Virus record (IMG/VR): IMGVR_UViG_3300044684_000125
Location: 1 to 27,151 of that record
Length of the DNA stretch: 27,151 nt
Source: a virus
Strand: one strand, 5' to 3'
Each line of letters opens with the position of its first letter. Position 1 is the stretch's first letter. Of this stretch, positions 21,171 through 27,151 are shown piece after piece. The position numbers and the translations under genes were made by a program. Below the pieces are notes generated by a model, which was given only the letters and a program-made list of their open reading frames with translations, did not search any database and was not told where the DNA came from.

Positions 21171-23398
21171 CCGTGAATCTCACCATCCCTGTACAACAGC
21201 AACCCGTTTCAGATGCATCGGGTCGCATGACGTTGCCTTGGTATCGTTATTTACATGACTTTAAGCAGGCATCTTCGAATTTCATATCTATTCCCGGTAA
21301 CACCCTTTTAGGCAACAGTGGTACGTCAGAAGCGTCACCTGGACCTATCTCCATAGGAAATGGATTGTCCCTATCCAATGGGGTTCTTAGCGCCAATTTG
21401 ACAGGAGGCACTGTTACCTCCGTTGGCATTGCTCTTCCCAATATCTTTTCGGTGAGCAATTCTCCGGTTACGACGTCAGGCACGATATCGGTATCGCTTG
21501 TTTCTGAACCCGCTAATCAAGTCTTTGCTGGACCGTCTAGCGGAGGGTCTTCGACGCCATCGTTTAGGTCTTTGGTAGTTGCGGACATTCCACCGCTTCC
21601 CTATGTGACATCGGTGGGTTTGTCTGCACCATCCATCTTTACGGTATCAGGATCGCCTGTAACCAGTTCTGGCACACTCACTTTTTCACTCAATACGCAA
21701 GGTGCCAATTTAGTGTGGGCCGGTCCTTCTTCAGGGGCATCCGCAGCTCCTACCTTTAGGACTATGGTACTGGCCGATTTACCTTCAATCGCTACAACTA
21801 CTCTTTTAGGCAATCCATCAGCTTCTACTTCAACGCCTACCACTATCACCATTGGCACCGGATTAAACCTTTCGACCGGAGGTGTTCTTTCGGCCACCAT
21901 TTTCAGCAATCAAAGTGCGAACTTGATATTCGCAGGACCCTCATCAGGAGCGGCATCATCTCCAACTTTCAGATCGATGGTTCTGGCGGATCTTCCTTCA
22001 ATTGCCAGCCAGACCCTTTTAGGGAATCCTGCGACAACGTCAGGAACACCTACGACCATTACCATCGGTGCAAACTTAAACCTTTCGACCGGAGGTGTTC
22101 TAAGCGCTACGGGAGGGGGAGGGGGTGGCGTTACTTCTGTTGGACTATCTCTACCATCACAATTCACTGTCACCGGATCACCTGTCACAGGCTCCGGAAC
22201 GCTTACCGGGGCATGGAATAATCAGAACGCTAACGTTGTGCTTGCCGGTCCTTCTTCGGGATCCTCGGCATCTCCTACATTCCGATCACTTGTAGCTAGT
22301 GATATTCCATCGCTTAGTTACCTTCCATTATCCGGAGGTACGATAACTGGCGATTTGACGATTTCCGAAACACAAGCCCAACTTCACTTAACAAGTACAG
22401 GAACAAGCGGCGATTCTTGGGCCATTGTCTCTGCATATTCCGGAAGTATTGAGCCTGCAGGAAGTCTCTTCTTCTACAACGCCACTACTGGTCTTCCAGC
22501 GCTGATACTTGGACCAACTGGCATAGCAACAGTCACTAACAAAAACCAAAATGGACAGGGATTCATTGTCCAGGATACCGGTAATGCTGCATCCAGCTTT
22601 GCCGGTATTGGCCTTAAATCCACTAATGGCTCTACTTCTCCTAACAAGTGGATTCGGTCGGATGGTTCAACCGGAAGAGGCCAATTCATAAATAGTGGTT
22701 ACAGTGCTGTTATTACAGACTGGGACGATTCCGGAAATTGGAATATGTCTGGAAGTGTCACATGCGGCGCTCTTTCTGCTACGACAGGAACATTCTCCGG
22801 TGCAGTAAGCGGAACAACCGGAACATTCAGCAACAATATAAATTTGAGTATTAGCGGATCTTCAGCATCCATCACTGCTACCAATACAGGAAACTTAAAG
22901 TTAACTACAACTGCCACTAGTGGAGGTCAGATACAGCTATACCCACAAACCAACTCGTCAAATGGACTTAGCATCATAACGACTGGTGTAAATCCATTCA
23001 CTGATAACACGATGAATTTGGGTATTTCTGGTAGTAGGTTTATAGCTGTTTGGGCTGTTAATGGGACAATCCAGACATCTGATGGTAGAGAGAAATCTAG
23101 TCTTCAAAAACTCATTGAAGCAGAGATACGTGCTGCCAATAGGATTTTAGAAACCATCGGCATCTATCGCTGGAAAAAGGATTTAGATGCGCTTGGCGAT
23201 GATGCCTCATGGCACATAGGTGTCATTGCGCAGACGGTATGCCACATCTTCGAAGAAGAAGGCTTGCGCTGGCAGCGTTACGGCATGATCACCTATGAAG
23301 ATGATCGCTATGGCATTAACTATGCCGAGTTAAACGCGTTCTTGAGCGCTGGCCTACACTCTCGCCTAAAGCGTATCGAAGCCGCTATGGGACTATGA
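21167..23398 (+). CDS. Tail fibre with C-terminal S74 intramolecular chaperone
   Basis: The 743-residue product is a trimeric-type fibre. The N-terminus includes RMTLPWYRYLHDFKQASSNF, a segment common to fibres linked to the tail. Residues about 75-400 hold repeated beta units (VTSVG..., SPVT.SGT, AGPSSG..PTFR) and two 71-residue copies. Then LPLSGGTITGDLTISE and a mixed beta region follow. From residue 637, TSDGREKSSLQ gives Ser638 and Lys643, the Ser-Lys spacing of S74 chaperone domains. The remaining 106 residues contain WHIGVIAQTV and YGINYAELNAFLSAGLHSRL. By analogy the domain folds the trimer and cleaves itself off before Ser638. Confidence 0.9.
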   Translation: MTVNLTIPVQQQPVSDASGRMTLPWYRYLHDFKQASSNFISIPGNTLLGNSGTSEASPGPISIGNGLSLSNGVLSANLTGGTVTSVGIALPNIFSVSNSPVTTSGTISVSLVSEPANQVFAGPSSGGSSTPSFRSLVVADIPPLPYVTSVGLSAPSIFTVSGSPVTSSGTLTFSLNTQGANLVWAGPSSGASAAPTFRTMVLADLPSIATTTLLGNPSASTSTPTTITIGTGLNLSTGGVLSATIFSNQSANLIFAGPSSGAASSPTFRSMVLADLPSIASQTLLGNPATTSGTPTTITIGANLNLSTGGVLSATGGGGGGVTSVGLSLPSQFTVTGSPVTGSGTLTGAWNNQNANVVLAGPSSGSSASPTFRSLVASDIPSLSYLPLSGGTITGDLTISETQAQLHLTSTGTSGDSWAIVSAYSGSIEPAGSLFFYNATTGLPALILGPTGIATVTNKNQNGQGFIVQDTGNAASSFAGIGLKSTNGSTSPNKWIRSDGSTGRGQFINSGYSAVITDWDDSGNWNMSGSVTCGALSATTGTFSGAVSGTTGTFSNNINLSISGSSASITATNTGNLKLTTTATSGGQIQLYPQTNSSNGLSIITTGVNPFTDNTMNLGISGSRFIAVWAVNGTIQTSDGREKSSLQKLIEAEIRAANRILETIGIYRWKKDLDALGDDASWHIGVIAQTVCHIFEEEGLRWQRYGMITYEDDRYGINYAELNAFLSAGLHSRLKRIEAAMGL
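21863..22101 (+). repeat. Direct repeat within the tail fibre gene, 213-base period
   Basis: A 26-base word occurs exactly at 21863-21888 and 22076-22101, 213 bases (71 codons) apart and in frame. Surrounding codons are also alike (the LADLPSIA and LLGNP segments), so two 71-residue units run in tandem from about residue 181. It is consistent with recent duplication or recombination within the shaft. Confidence 0.85.
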
Positions 23399-23661
23399 GC
23401 ATGGATTACCTACAGCATCTTGCCGAATGGGCCACAGAGGGTGTTCTAGCTCTCGTCGTAATTGGTCAAATCCGTCTCTGGCTTGCGCACTTCAAATTGC
23501 GCGAGGAAATGGCAAAAGAATACGTAAAAAAAGATGAGGTTGTTAAGAGTTTCGAAAAGGTCGATGTTCAAATGGACGAGTTGCGCAAGACAACGACGCG
23601 CATCCTCGAACTCGTAGCCGAAATCAGGGGTAGATCCAATGTCCACGGAATCAGCGGCTGA
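23395..23661 (+). CDS. Small membrane protein with coiled coil
   Basis: The 88-residue product has an N-terminal hydrophobic span (EGVLALVVIGQIRLWLA, about 15-31), then a charged helix of coiled-coil character (REEMAKEYVKKDEVVKSFEK, continuing to MDELRKTTTRILELVAEIRG). One span followed by a long helix is the shape of inner-membrane spanins and of some holins or anti-holins. With no lipoprotein partner visible, I leave it as a lysis-region membrane protein. The start ATGA overlaps the fibre stop; a second in-frame ATG lies two codons on. It overlaps the next gene by 23 bases. Confidence 0.68.
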   Translation: MSMDYLQHLAEWATEGVLALVVIGQIRLWLAHFKLREEMAKEYVKKDEVVKSFEKVDVQMDELRKTTTRILELVAEIRGRSNVHGISG

Positions 23662-23950
23662 AACGAATCTTCAGGATGAGTTGCGCTCTGAGCTTGACCG
23701 TCTTGAAAAGCTATTGCCACCGCGTAGGCAGAGCAGTGGAAACGCCACTATCAATGTCCAGGCAGGAGGTATTGGAATGTGGATTTCAACGACATGCTGT
23801 GCGGTGATGTTTGCTCTTTGCATTGCCATGGCGGTCATTGGTGGCATTGCTTACACCAGCACACAGCAACGTCTAGACCGAATGCAAGACTACATCTCGG
23901 CTATCTACATGATGGCTCCTAATCTCAAGCCAAAGGAACAGAAACCATGA
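23639..23950 (+). CDS. Single-span membrane protein
   Basis: The 103-residue product has an acidic N-terminal helix (NLQDELRSELDRLEKLLPPR), a linker with NATINVQAGG, one strong membrane span (MWISTTCCAVMFALCIAMAVIGGIAY, about 47-72) and a C-terminal helix (QRLDRMQDYISAIYMM). No signal cleavage site is evident. It sits between the first membrane protein and the lysozyme with overlaps on both sides, so a part in lysis timing is plausible. Other phages have similar unclassified proteins here. Confidence 0.68.
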   Translation: MSTESAAETNLQDELRSELDRLEKLLPPRRQSSGNATINVQAGGIGMWISTTCCAVMFALCIAMAVIGGIAYTSTQQRLDRMQDYISAIYMMAPNLKPKEQKP

Positions 23951-24438
23951 GCGCCACACCCGACACGATCATCATCATCACACCGCCGCCGCATGCGGTC
24001 ACTGCTCTTCGTAACAAGCAGAATGATTGGGAAGGTGTTCGAACGCTTCCTTATGACGATGCCACTGGGCAGCAGATCAAACAGAGCAGCTTTGTAAAGG
24101 GCAATCCATCTATCGGTGTGGGGCGAAACCTCAACAAACCTCTCTCGTCAGCCGCCGTCGATTTCCTGTGGAATGAAGACTTCCAGGAAGCACTTGCCGG
24201 AGCCAACAGATTCGTATGGTTCAAAGGACTGGATGAAGCGCGTCAGCTCGCGATCATAGACATGACGTTCAACCTTGGCTACGAAAAGCTGAGCACGTTC
24301 CAGCAGTTTCTTAGCCTTATGGAGCAGGGCAACTACAACGCTGCTGCCGACGATCTTGAAACTACGCTTTGGTACAAGCAGGTCGGCAGGCGTGCGGTAT
24401 ATCTCACCAATGTCATTCGAACGGGGGTATGGATGTAA
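23947..24438 (+). CDS. Phage lysozyme (endolysin), GH24-like
   Basis: The 163-residue product resembles T4/lambdoid-type lysozymes that hydrolyse the MurNAc-GlcNAc bond of peptidoglycan. NDWEGVRTLPYDDATG carries the catalytic Glu29 and an Asp (37 or 38). PSIGVGRNL supplies the strand where T4 has TIGIGH; the Thr is Ser55 and the His is Arg here. LAIIDMTFNLGYEKLSTFQQF and a closing RRAVYLTNVIRTG helix follow. No signal peptide or SAR domain is seen at the N-terminus (DTIIIITPPPHAVTALRN), so release to the wall would rely on the adjacent holin. It starts by ATGA overlap. Confidence 0.88.
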   Translation: MSATPDTIIIITPPPHAVTALRNKQNDWEGVRTLPYDDATGQQIKQSSFVKGNPSIGVGRNLNKPLSSAAVDFLWNEDFQEALAGANRFVWFKGLDEARQLAIIDMTFNLGYEKLSTFQQFLSLMEQGNYNAAADDLETTLWYKQVGRRAVYLTNVIRTGVWM

Positions 24439-24815
24439 TGGACATCACAGGTATTGGCGAAGTGGCCACGGCGGCCAAGGGCATCCTGGGAATGATCTTC
24501 CCGGATAAGACAGAGCAGGAAAAGGCACAACTAGCGGCATCGCTTGCGCTTATCCAAGCACAGACGGATATCGACAAGGCTGAAGCGCAATCAACTGATC
24601 CGCTGCAACATTGGCGAGGTGGGCTTGGTTGGGTGTGCGCGTTCGGCTATGCGTACAACTTTGTTTTACAGCCGCTCATGGTGAACGTGGGTGACATCTT
24701 CGGTCATCCTATTCCACTGCATCCGCTTAACATCGCGGAACTTTCCACCATCACACTCGGTATGCTTGGCCTTGGCGCCATGCATGTAACCGAGCGCATC
24801 AAGGGAGCTTCCTAA
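24438..24815 (+). CDS. Holin, 3-TM GTA-type
   Basis: The 125-residue product matches the 3-TM holin family named after gene transfer agents. It has an N-terminal helix (MDITGIGEVATAAKGILGMI), Gln/Ala-rich helices, the segment KAEAQSTDPLQHWRGGLGWV leading into a hydrophobic span (about 64-83), QPLMVNVGDIFG, then a second strong span (LSTITLGMLGLGAM). ATG 24438 overlaps the lysozyme TAA by one base; the ATG at 24429 is an alternative. Holins accumulate in the inner membrane and open at a set time to release the lysozyme. Confidence 0.85.
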   Translation: MDITGIGEVATAAKGILGMIFPDKTEQEKAQLAASLALIQAQTDIDKAEAQSTDPLQHWRGGLGWVCAFGYAYNFVLQPLMVNVGDIFGHPIPLHPLNIAELSTITLGMLGLGAMHVTERIKGAS

Positions 24816-25336
24816 TGCATCCGTTACGTCGATTACTTCATTCCACACTCGTATGCGTCCTTGTCGTCGTACTTGGGTTGGTCTGTCATTCCGCTTATGC
24901 GCAGAACAACAACAATGTCACCTATGCGAGGCCTTATACCGGAGGTGGGCCTACGCCTTATAACGTTACCGGTCCTTATGGAAATGCGCTGCCAGCGGTG
25001 TACTTGGTAGATCCAGTAACCGGTAATCCCATTACGCCGGCCGGTACGCCTACAGGAGGAGGTAGTTCTAATCCTGCAGGTCTGACCAATAATGGTTCCG
25101 TAGGAACGACATCAGCCATCATCGCCGCAGCCGGCACTTATCCGCACTGGTTCACCATCCAGAACACATCGATCAATGGCAACACGTTGTATGTTCGCTT
25201 GGATGGTGCAACAGCAACCGGAACAGGCTTCCCGATTGCGCCTGGAGGAGCGTTGACCGTTCCATCTGGACTGAGCACAGCGGTGACTGCCGTGGGATCA
25301 GCGGCAACTACCCTCTACACCATCGTGGGGTACTGA
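24815..25336 (+). CDS. Exported beta-rich protein with signal peptide
   Basis: The 173-residue product begins with a clear signal peptide: MHPLRRLL, then STLVCVLVVVLGLVCHSAYA with an AYA cleavage site before QNNNN. There is no lipobox, since the Cys is flanked by Val and His and lies before the cleavage site. The mature chain has a Gly/Pro/Asn-rich linker, then a beta domain (YPHWFTIQNTSINGNTLYVR, FPIAPGGALTVPSG, LYTIVGY) resembling small domains in phage decoration or tail proteins. It follows the holin by TAATG overlap. Export to the periplasm at lysis time is unusual for a virion-like domain. Function unknown. Confidence 0.75.
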   Translation: MHPLRRLLHSTLVCVLVVVLGLVCHSAYAQNNNNVTYARPYTGGGPTPYNVTGPYGNALPAVYLVDPVTGNPITPAGTPTGGGSSNPAGLTNNGSVGTTSAIIAAAGTYPHWFTIQNTSINGNTLYVRLDGATATGTGFPIAPGGALTVPSGLSTAVTAVGSAATTLYTIVGY

Positions 25337-25337
25337 T

Positions 25338-25793
25338 ATGCGCAAGCTACTTCTAGTCTTTCTCTTGCTTGTTCCAGTGGTGGCATGGGGCCAGTACCTT
25401 CCGCCGCCCTTCCAGCTTGTTACGGCACGTGTCACGACCAGCACGGCGGTCAACGCGAACATTTCCAGCACCACGGTTTATGCAGTCCCATCCGGCCAAG
25501 GTGGCATCTATCGCGTGTCGATCTATGCCGTGGAGACAGCCGCAGATGCCGCCTCATCGACGCTTCCGAACGTCGGCATAGGATGGACTGACAACGACAC
25601 CAGCACCGCGCTACAGGCCAATACGGTCACATCCACAAACACTGCCAATGCCGTTGGAGCATTCGCCCAAGGTGTTCAAATAATCAACGCCAAAGCAGGC
25701 ACAAACATCACCTATCTGACATCCAATTACGCGAGCGGAACGGCCGGTGCAATGACCTACGCTGTCCGAATACGGGTGGAGTACTTGCAATGA
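25338..25793 (+). CDS. Exported beta-rich protein with signal peptide
   Basis: The 151-residue product starts MRKLLLVFLLLVPVVAWG with likely cleavage near AWG before QYLPPP. The rest is Ser/Thr/Ala-rich and beta-like (STAVNANISSTTVYAVPSG, GIYRVSIYAVETAADA, VGIGWTDND, YAVRIRVEYLQ). No Cys for a lipoprotein is present. It directly follows another exported protein and is the last gene before the strong terminator. The C-terminal strand resembles the ending of many phage structural domains. Both may act in the periplasm or be carried on particles after lysis; neither can be shown. Confidence 0.72.
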   Translation: MRKLLLVFLLLVPVVAWGQYLPPPFQLVTARVTTSTAVNANISSTTVYAVPSGQGGIYRVSIYAVETAADAASSTLPNVGIGWTDNDTSTALQANTVTSTNTANAVGAFAQGVQIINAKAGTNITYLTSNYASGTAGAMTYAVRIRVEYLQ

Positions 25794-25798
25794 CGAAG

Positions 25799-25824
25799 AA
25801 GCCGGCGCAATGCCGGCTTTTTTT
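25799..25824 (+). terminator. Rho-independent terminator closing the late genes
   Basis: An 8-bp stem AAGCCGGC/GCCGGCTT with loop GCAAT runs into a T-tract (25818-25824). It lies 5 bases after the last plus-strand stop. The stop codon of the convergent minus-strand gene (25823-25825) overlaps the end of the T-tract. In the minus direction the stem is followed by few T, so termination there would be weaker. Confidence 0.93.
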
Positions 25825-26050
25825 ATTGGGTGTCTTCATTCATCATAAGGCAATGCGCATGCATTGCTTGTTGATACTTCAAAGGTGATGCACGGCGAAG
25901 GAAATAGTGTGCTTCCCCAATGGAAAGACTGGTTCTACCGTCCCATCCGTGCAAGTAGATGTCATCAATAAAGCGTTTTCTTTCGCAATCATCAAATGAG
26001 AGCTCGCAATAGCGAAATGCGGCTATCAGGTTTATATCACCGAAGGTCAT
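25823..26050 (-). CDS. Hypothetical protein, last gene of the minus-strand set
   Basis: The 75-residue product begins MTFGDINLIAAFRYCELSFD and contains RKRFIDDIYLHGWDGRTSLS, then a helical Ala/His-rich end. The start overlaps the previous minus-strand gene (ATGA), the spacing pattern shared by all genes in this set. Composition is ordinary for a soluble protein. No family is recognised. It ends against the terminator of the plus-strand late genes, which marks a convergent junction. Confidence 0.62.
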   Translation of the reverse strand: MTFGDINLIAAFRYCELSFDDCERKRFIDDIYLHGWDGRTSLSIGEAHYFLRRASPLKYQQAMHAHCLMMNEDTQ

Positions 26051-26283
26051 GGCATAACTCCAAGCTCCTGCAACTCCACCGCATCCACGCGCTCCAACAG
26101 CGTCTTTCGCATGGCCCTAAGCTTCACTGCACGTTCCTTCCTAGACTCACGCTCAAACGTCCACCATTCGCAGTACACGCGGCGGTTGAAGTCGCGACGG
26201 AACAGGCGATAGGTGACGCCACCTTCTGTTGGAATGCGCGTCCAGGAGAAGCATGAGTGAGGATTGGGGCCTTTGCGCTTCAT
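26047..26283 (-). CDS. Hypothetical basic protein (78 residues)
   Basis: The product starts MKRKGPNPHSCFSWTRIPTE, continues GVTYRLFRRDFNRRVYCEWW, and ends in a long basic helix (RESRKERAVKLRAMRKTLLE). The aromatic/Arg-rich strand and helix suggest a small nucleic-acid or protein binding factor, but no motif identifies it. It overlaps genes on both sides by 4 bases. Small genes of this kind are typical of an early or accessory region. Confidence 0.62.
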   Translation of the reverse strand: MKRKGPNPHSCFSWTRIPTEGGVTYRLFRRDFNRRVYCEWWTFERESRKERAVKLRAMRKTLLERVDAVELQELGVMP

Positions 26284-26582
26284 ACATCCCCCTTCGGCGA
26301 CGGCGCGGCGGCGAGCATTCTGGAATAGGCAGCGATTTCCTCAGCCATTTTGCTCGGATTTAGATTTCGGAAATTAGTACCGCTGAAATGATTGAGCATT
26401 TCATCGGTTGGCTCAATCGGGACCAACTTCCAACCTTCCGGAATTTCCGGATAGTTCGTTGCCTCCATCTCATTTGCAATATCGCGGAGCACGTTAGCGG
26501 CTTCGTCTTTATAACGACCGCCGATGGAGTACTGAAGTCTCCAAGCAATGTCCTTCAGTGCTTCGGGGGTGTGCTTGGTCAT
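26280..26582 (-). CDS. Hypothetical protein with a PEGWKLVPIEPTDEM motif
   Basis: I start at MTKHTPEALK (100 residues) because the longer in-frame extension has an unlike composition and this ATG overlaps the upstream stop (ATGA). The product has an N-terminal helix (LKDIAWRLQYSIGG and following), then PEIPEGWKLVPIEPTDEMLN, and ends YSRMLAAAPSPKGD. The 'PEGWxLVPxEPTxEM' motif recurs across many small phage proteins of unknown function. The upstream neighbour at 26754 also carries a TDEM segment, so the two may be related modules. Confidence 0.7.
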   Translation of the reverse strand: MTKHTPEALKDIAWRLQYSIGGRYKDEAANVLRDIANEMEATNYPEIPEGWKLVPIEPTDEMLNHFSGTNFRNLNPSKMAEEIAAYSRMLAAAPSPKGDV

Positions 26583-26761
26583 AGAAGCCCTCTTGTGCCT
26601 GCGTAAGTGACTAAGAAAGTCATACCTGAAAATAAGCAACCAATTACTGCGAAGAAGCCACAACCATCGCTACCCCAATGTGCGCCATAAGCACATGCAC
26701 AGAACCAAGTCATGAGCGCGACTACAACTGATACTAAAAATGGAGCTAGCGACCTACCCAT
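26579..26761 (-). CDS. Small membrane protein (two spans)
   Basis: I start at the ATG giving MGRSLAPFLV (60 residues), with GAGAAAGG upstream. Its beginning overlaps the upstream stop by 8 bases. Residues 5-25 (LAPFLVSVVVALMTWFCACAYG) and 33-54 (FFAVIGCLFSGMTFLVTYAG) are hydrophobic spans joined by a short loop with WGSDGCG. Four Cys lie in or near the membrane. A two-span protein of this size could be a holin-like or superinfection-related factor, but there is no direct evidence. Confidence 0.62.
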   Translation of the reverse strand: MGRSLAPFLVSVVVALMTWFCACAYGAHWGSDGCGFFAVIGCLFSGMTFLVTYAGTRGLL

Positions 26762-27151
26762 GACCTTTCTCCGATAGGACGGCTTCGAGGGCTTTTTGTA
26801 TTCCTTCATAGTCGGCCTCTTGTCCGGTAAATTCCTCATATGCCGTGAGTGCAGCATCAATCATTTCATCTGATACTGTCGGAAGCGTGATGTTTGCAGA
26901 CTCAAGAACTCGCCGTACAAAATATTCTGCATCGCCATAATGCGGAGAGTTACTATCGCTCCATGGCTGATAGCGCGAGTTGTTGTATCGGCATACCTTG
27001 TTAGCTATTTCCTTTACCATCTCATCCGTCACCTCCAAGTTGGGATGGGGTGGTGAGATGTAGAGAGGAACGTTTCGATGTGCCGTCGCGCGAGAATTTA
27101 CCTCGACACGTCCAATGCCGCCGCCGTCATCGTGCAGCCGTTCCAGATCGT
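26754..27151 (-). CDS. Hypothetical protein, 5' end outside window
   Basis: The frame stays open from the right edge of the window (first whole codon at 27149) through EVTDEMVKEIANK to TAG at 26754-26756, at least 131 residues. A TTG at 27038 could start a 94-residue version, but it lacks a ribosome site. The upstream codons read naturally (ending VPLYISPPHPNLEVTDEM), a segment seen in many phage proteins of unknown function. So I treat the gene as truncated by the window. Later it has VSDEMIDAALTAYEEFTG and a helical end. Function is unknown. Confidence 0.65.
   Translation of the reverse strand, partial: DLERLHDDGGGIGRVEVNSRATAHRNVPLYISPPHPNLEVTDEMVKEIANKVCRYNNSRYQPWSDSNSPHYGDAEYFVRRVLESANITLPTVSDEMIDAALTAYEEFTGQEADYEGIQKALEAVLSEKGHG

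Noticed and set aside
1-27151. CRISPR array, insertion sequence or integrase
   Set aside because: No spaced repeat array, transposase-like frame or recombinase motif was seen on either strand.

Overview
The window is almost certainly the late (virion and lysis) half of a tailed double-stranded DNA phage with P22-type virion architecture (a podovirus-like phage). The order is terminase, portal, scaffold, coat, a decoration-like protein, gp4-like and gp10-like tail proteins, three ejection-type proteins, tail fibres and lysis. Lengths track P22 closely: portal 729 against 725 residues, scaffold 314 against 303. No host chromosomal gene, integrase or repressor is visible, so lifestyle cannot be decided. 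The host is probably a Gram-negative proteobacterium (exported proteins, lysozyme without a signal peptide plus a 3-TM holin), but the sequence does not name it.

Layout. 1-1162: the end of an upstream gene, a RusA-type resolvase and two small unknowns, closed by a strong terminator. 1328-1741: a 57-residue basic protein, a hairpin-rich non-coding stretch and a tRNA-Gly(UCC) with encoded CCA. 1786-9762: packaging and head genes, with a block of small overlapping genes that includes a GroES-like co-chaperonin; the block ends at a terminator at 9778. 9831-18472: small unknowns, a second GroES-like protein, gp4-like and gp10-like tail proteins, a 2-oxoglutarate/Fe(II) oxygenase and three ejection-type proteins. 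18593-23398: a small basic protein, a PurD-like ATP-grasp enzyme and two tail fibre proteins. 23395-25793: a lysis region (two membrane proteins, lysozyme, holin) and two exported proteins, closed by a strong terminator. 25823-27151: a convergent minus-strand set of five small overlapping genes, the first running off the window.

How it works together. Nearly all plus-strand genes overlap by 1-8 bases or lie a few bases apart, which suggests translational coupling on long late transcripts. Terminase packages DNA through the portal into a scaffold-built procapsid. The gp4-like and gp10-like proteins close the vertex and the ejection proteins are loaded. A Gly-rich adhesin-like fibre and a self-cleaving (S74) fibre would give host recognition. 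Lysozyme and holin release progeny.

The unusual parts are: two different co-chaperonins; two enzymes (a 2OG oxygenase and a PurD-like ligase) embedded among virion genes; a gp10-like protein that appears to carry an inserted domain of about 170 residues; an exact palindrome repeated three times across the coat-gene leader; and two signal-peptide proteins at the end of the lysis region where spanins might be expected. All functional assignments come from reading translations against remembered family features; no database search was run.
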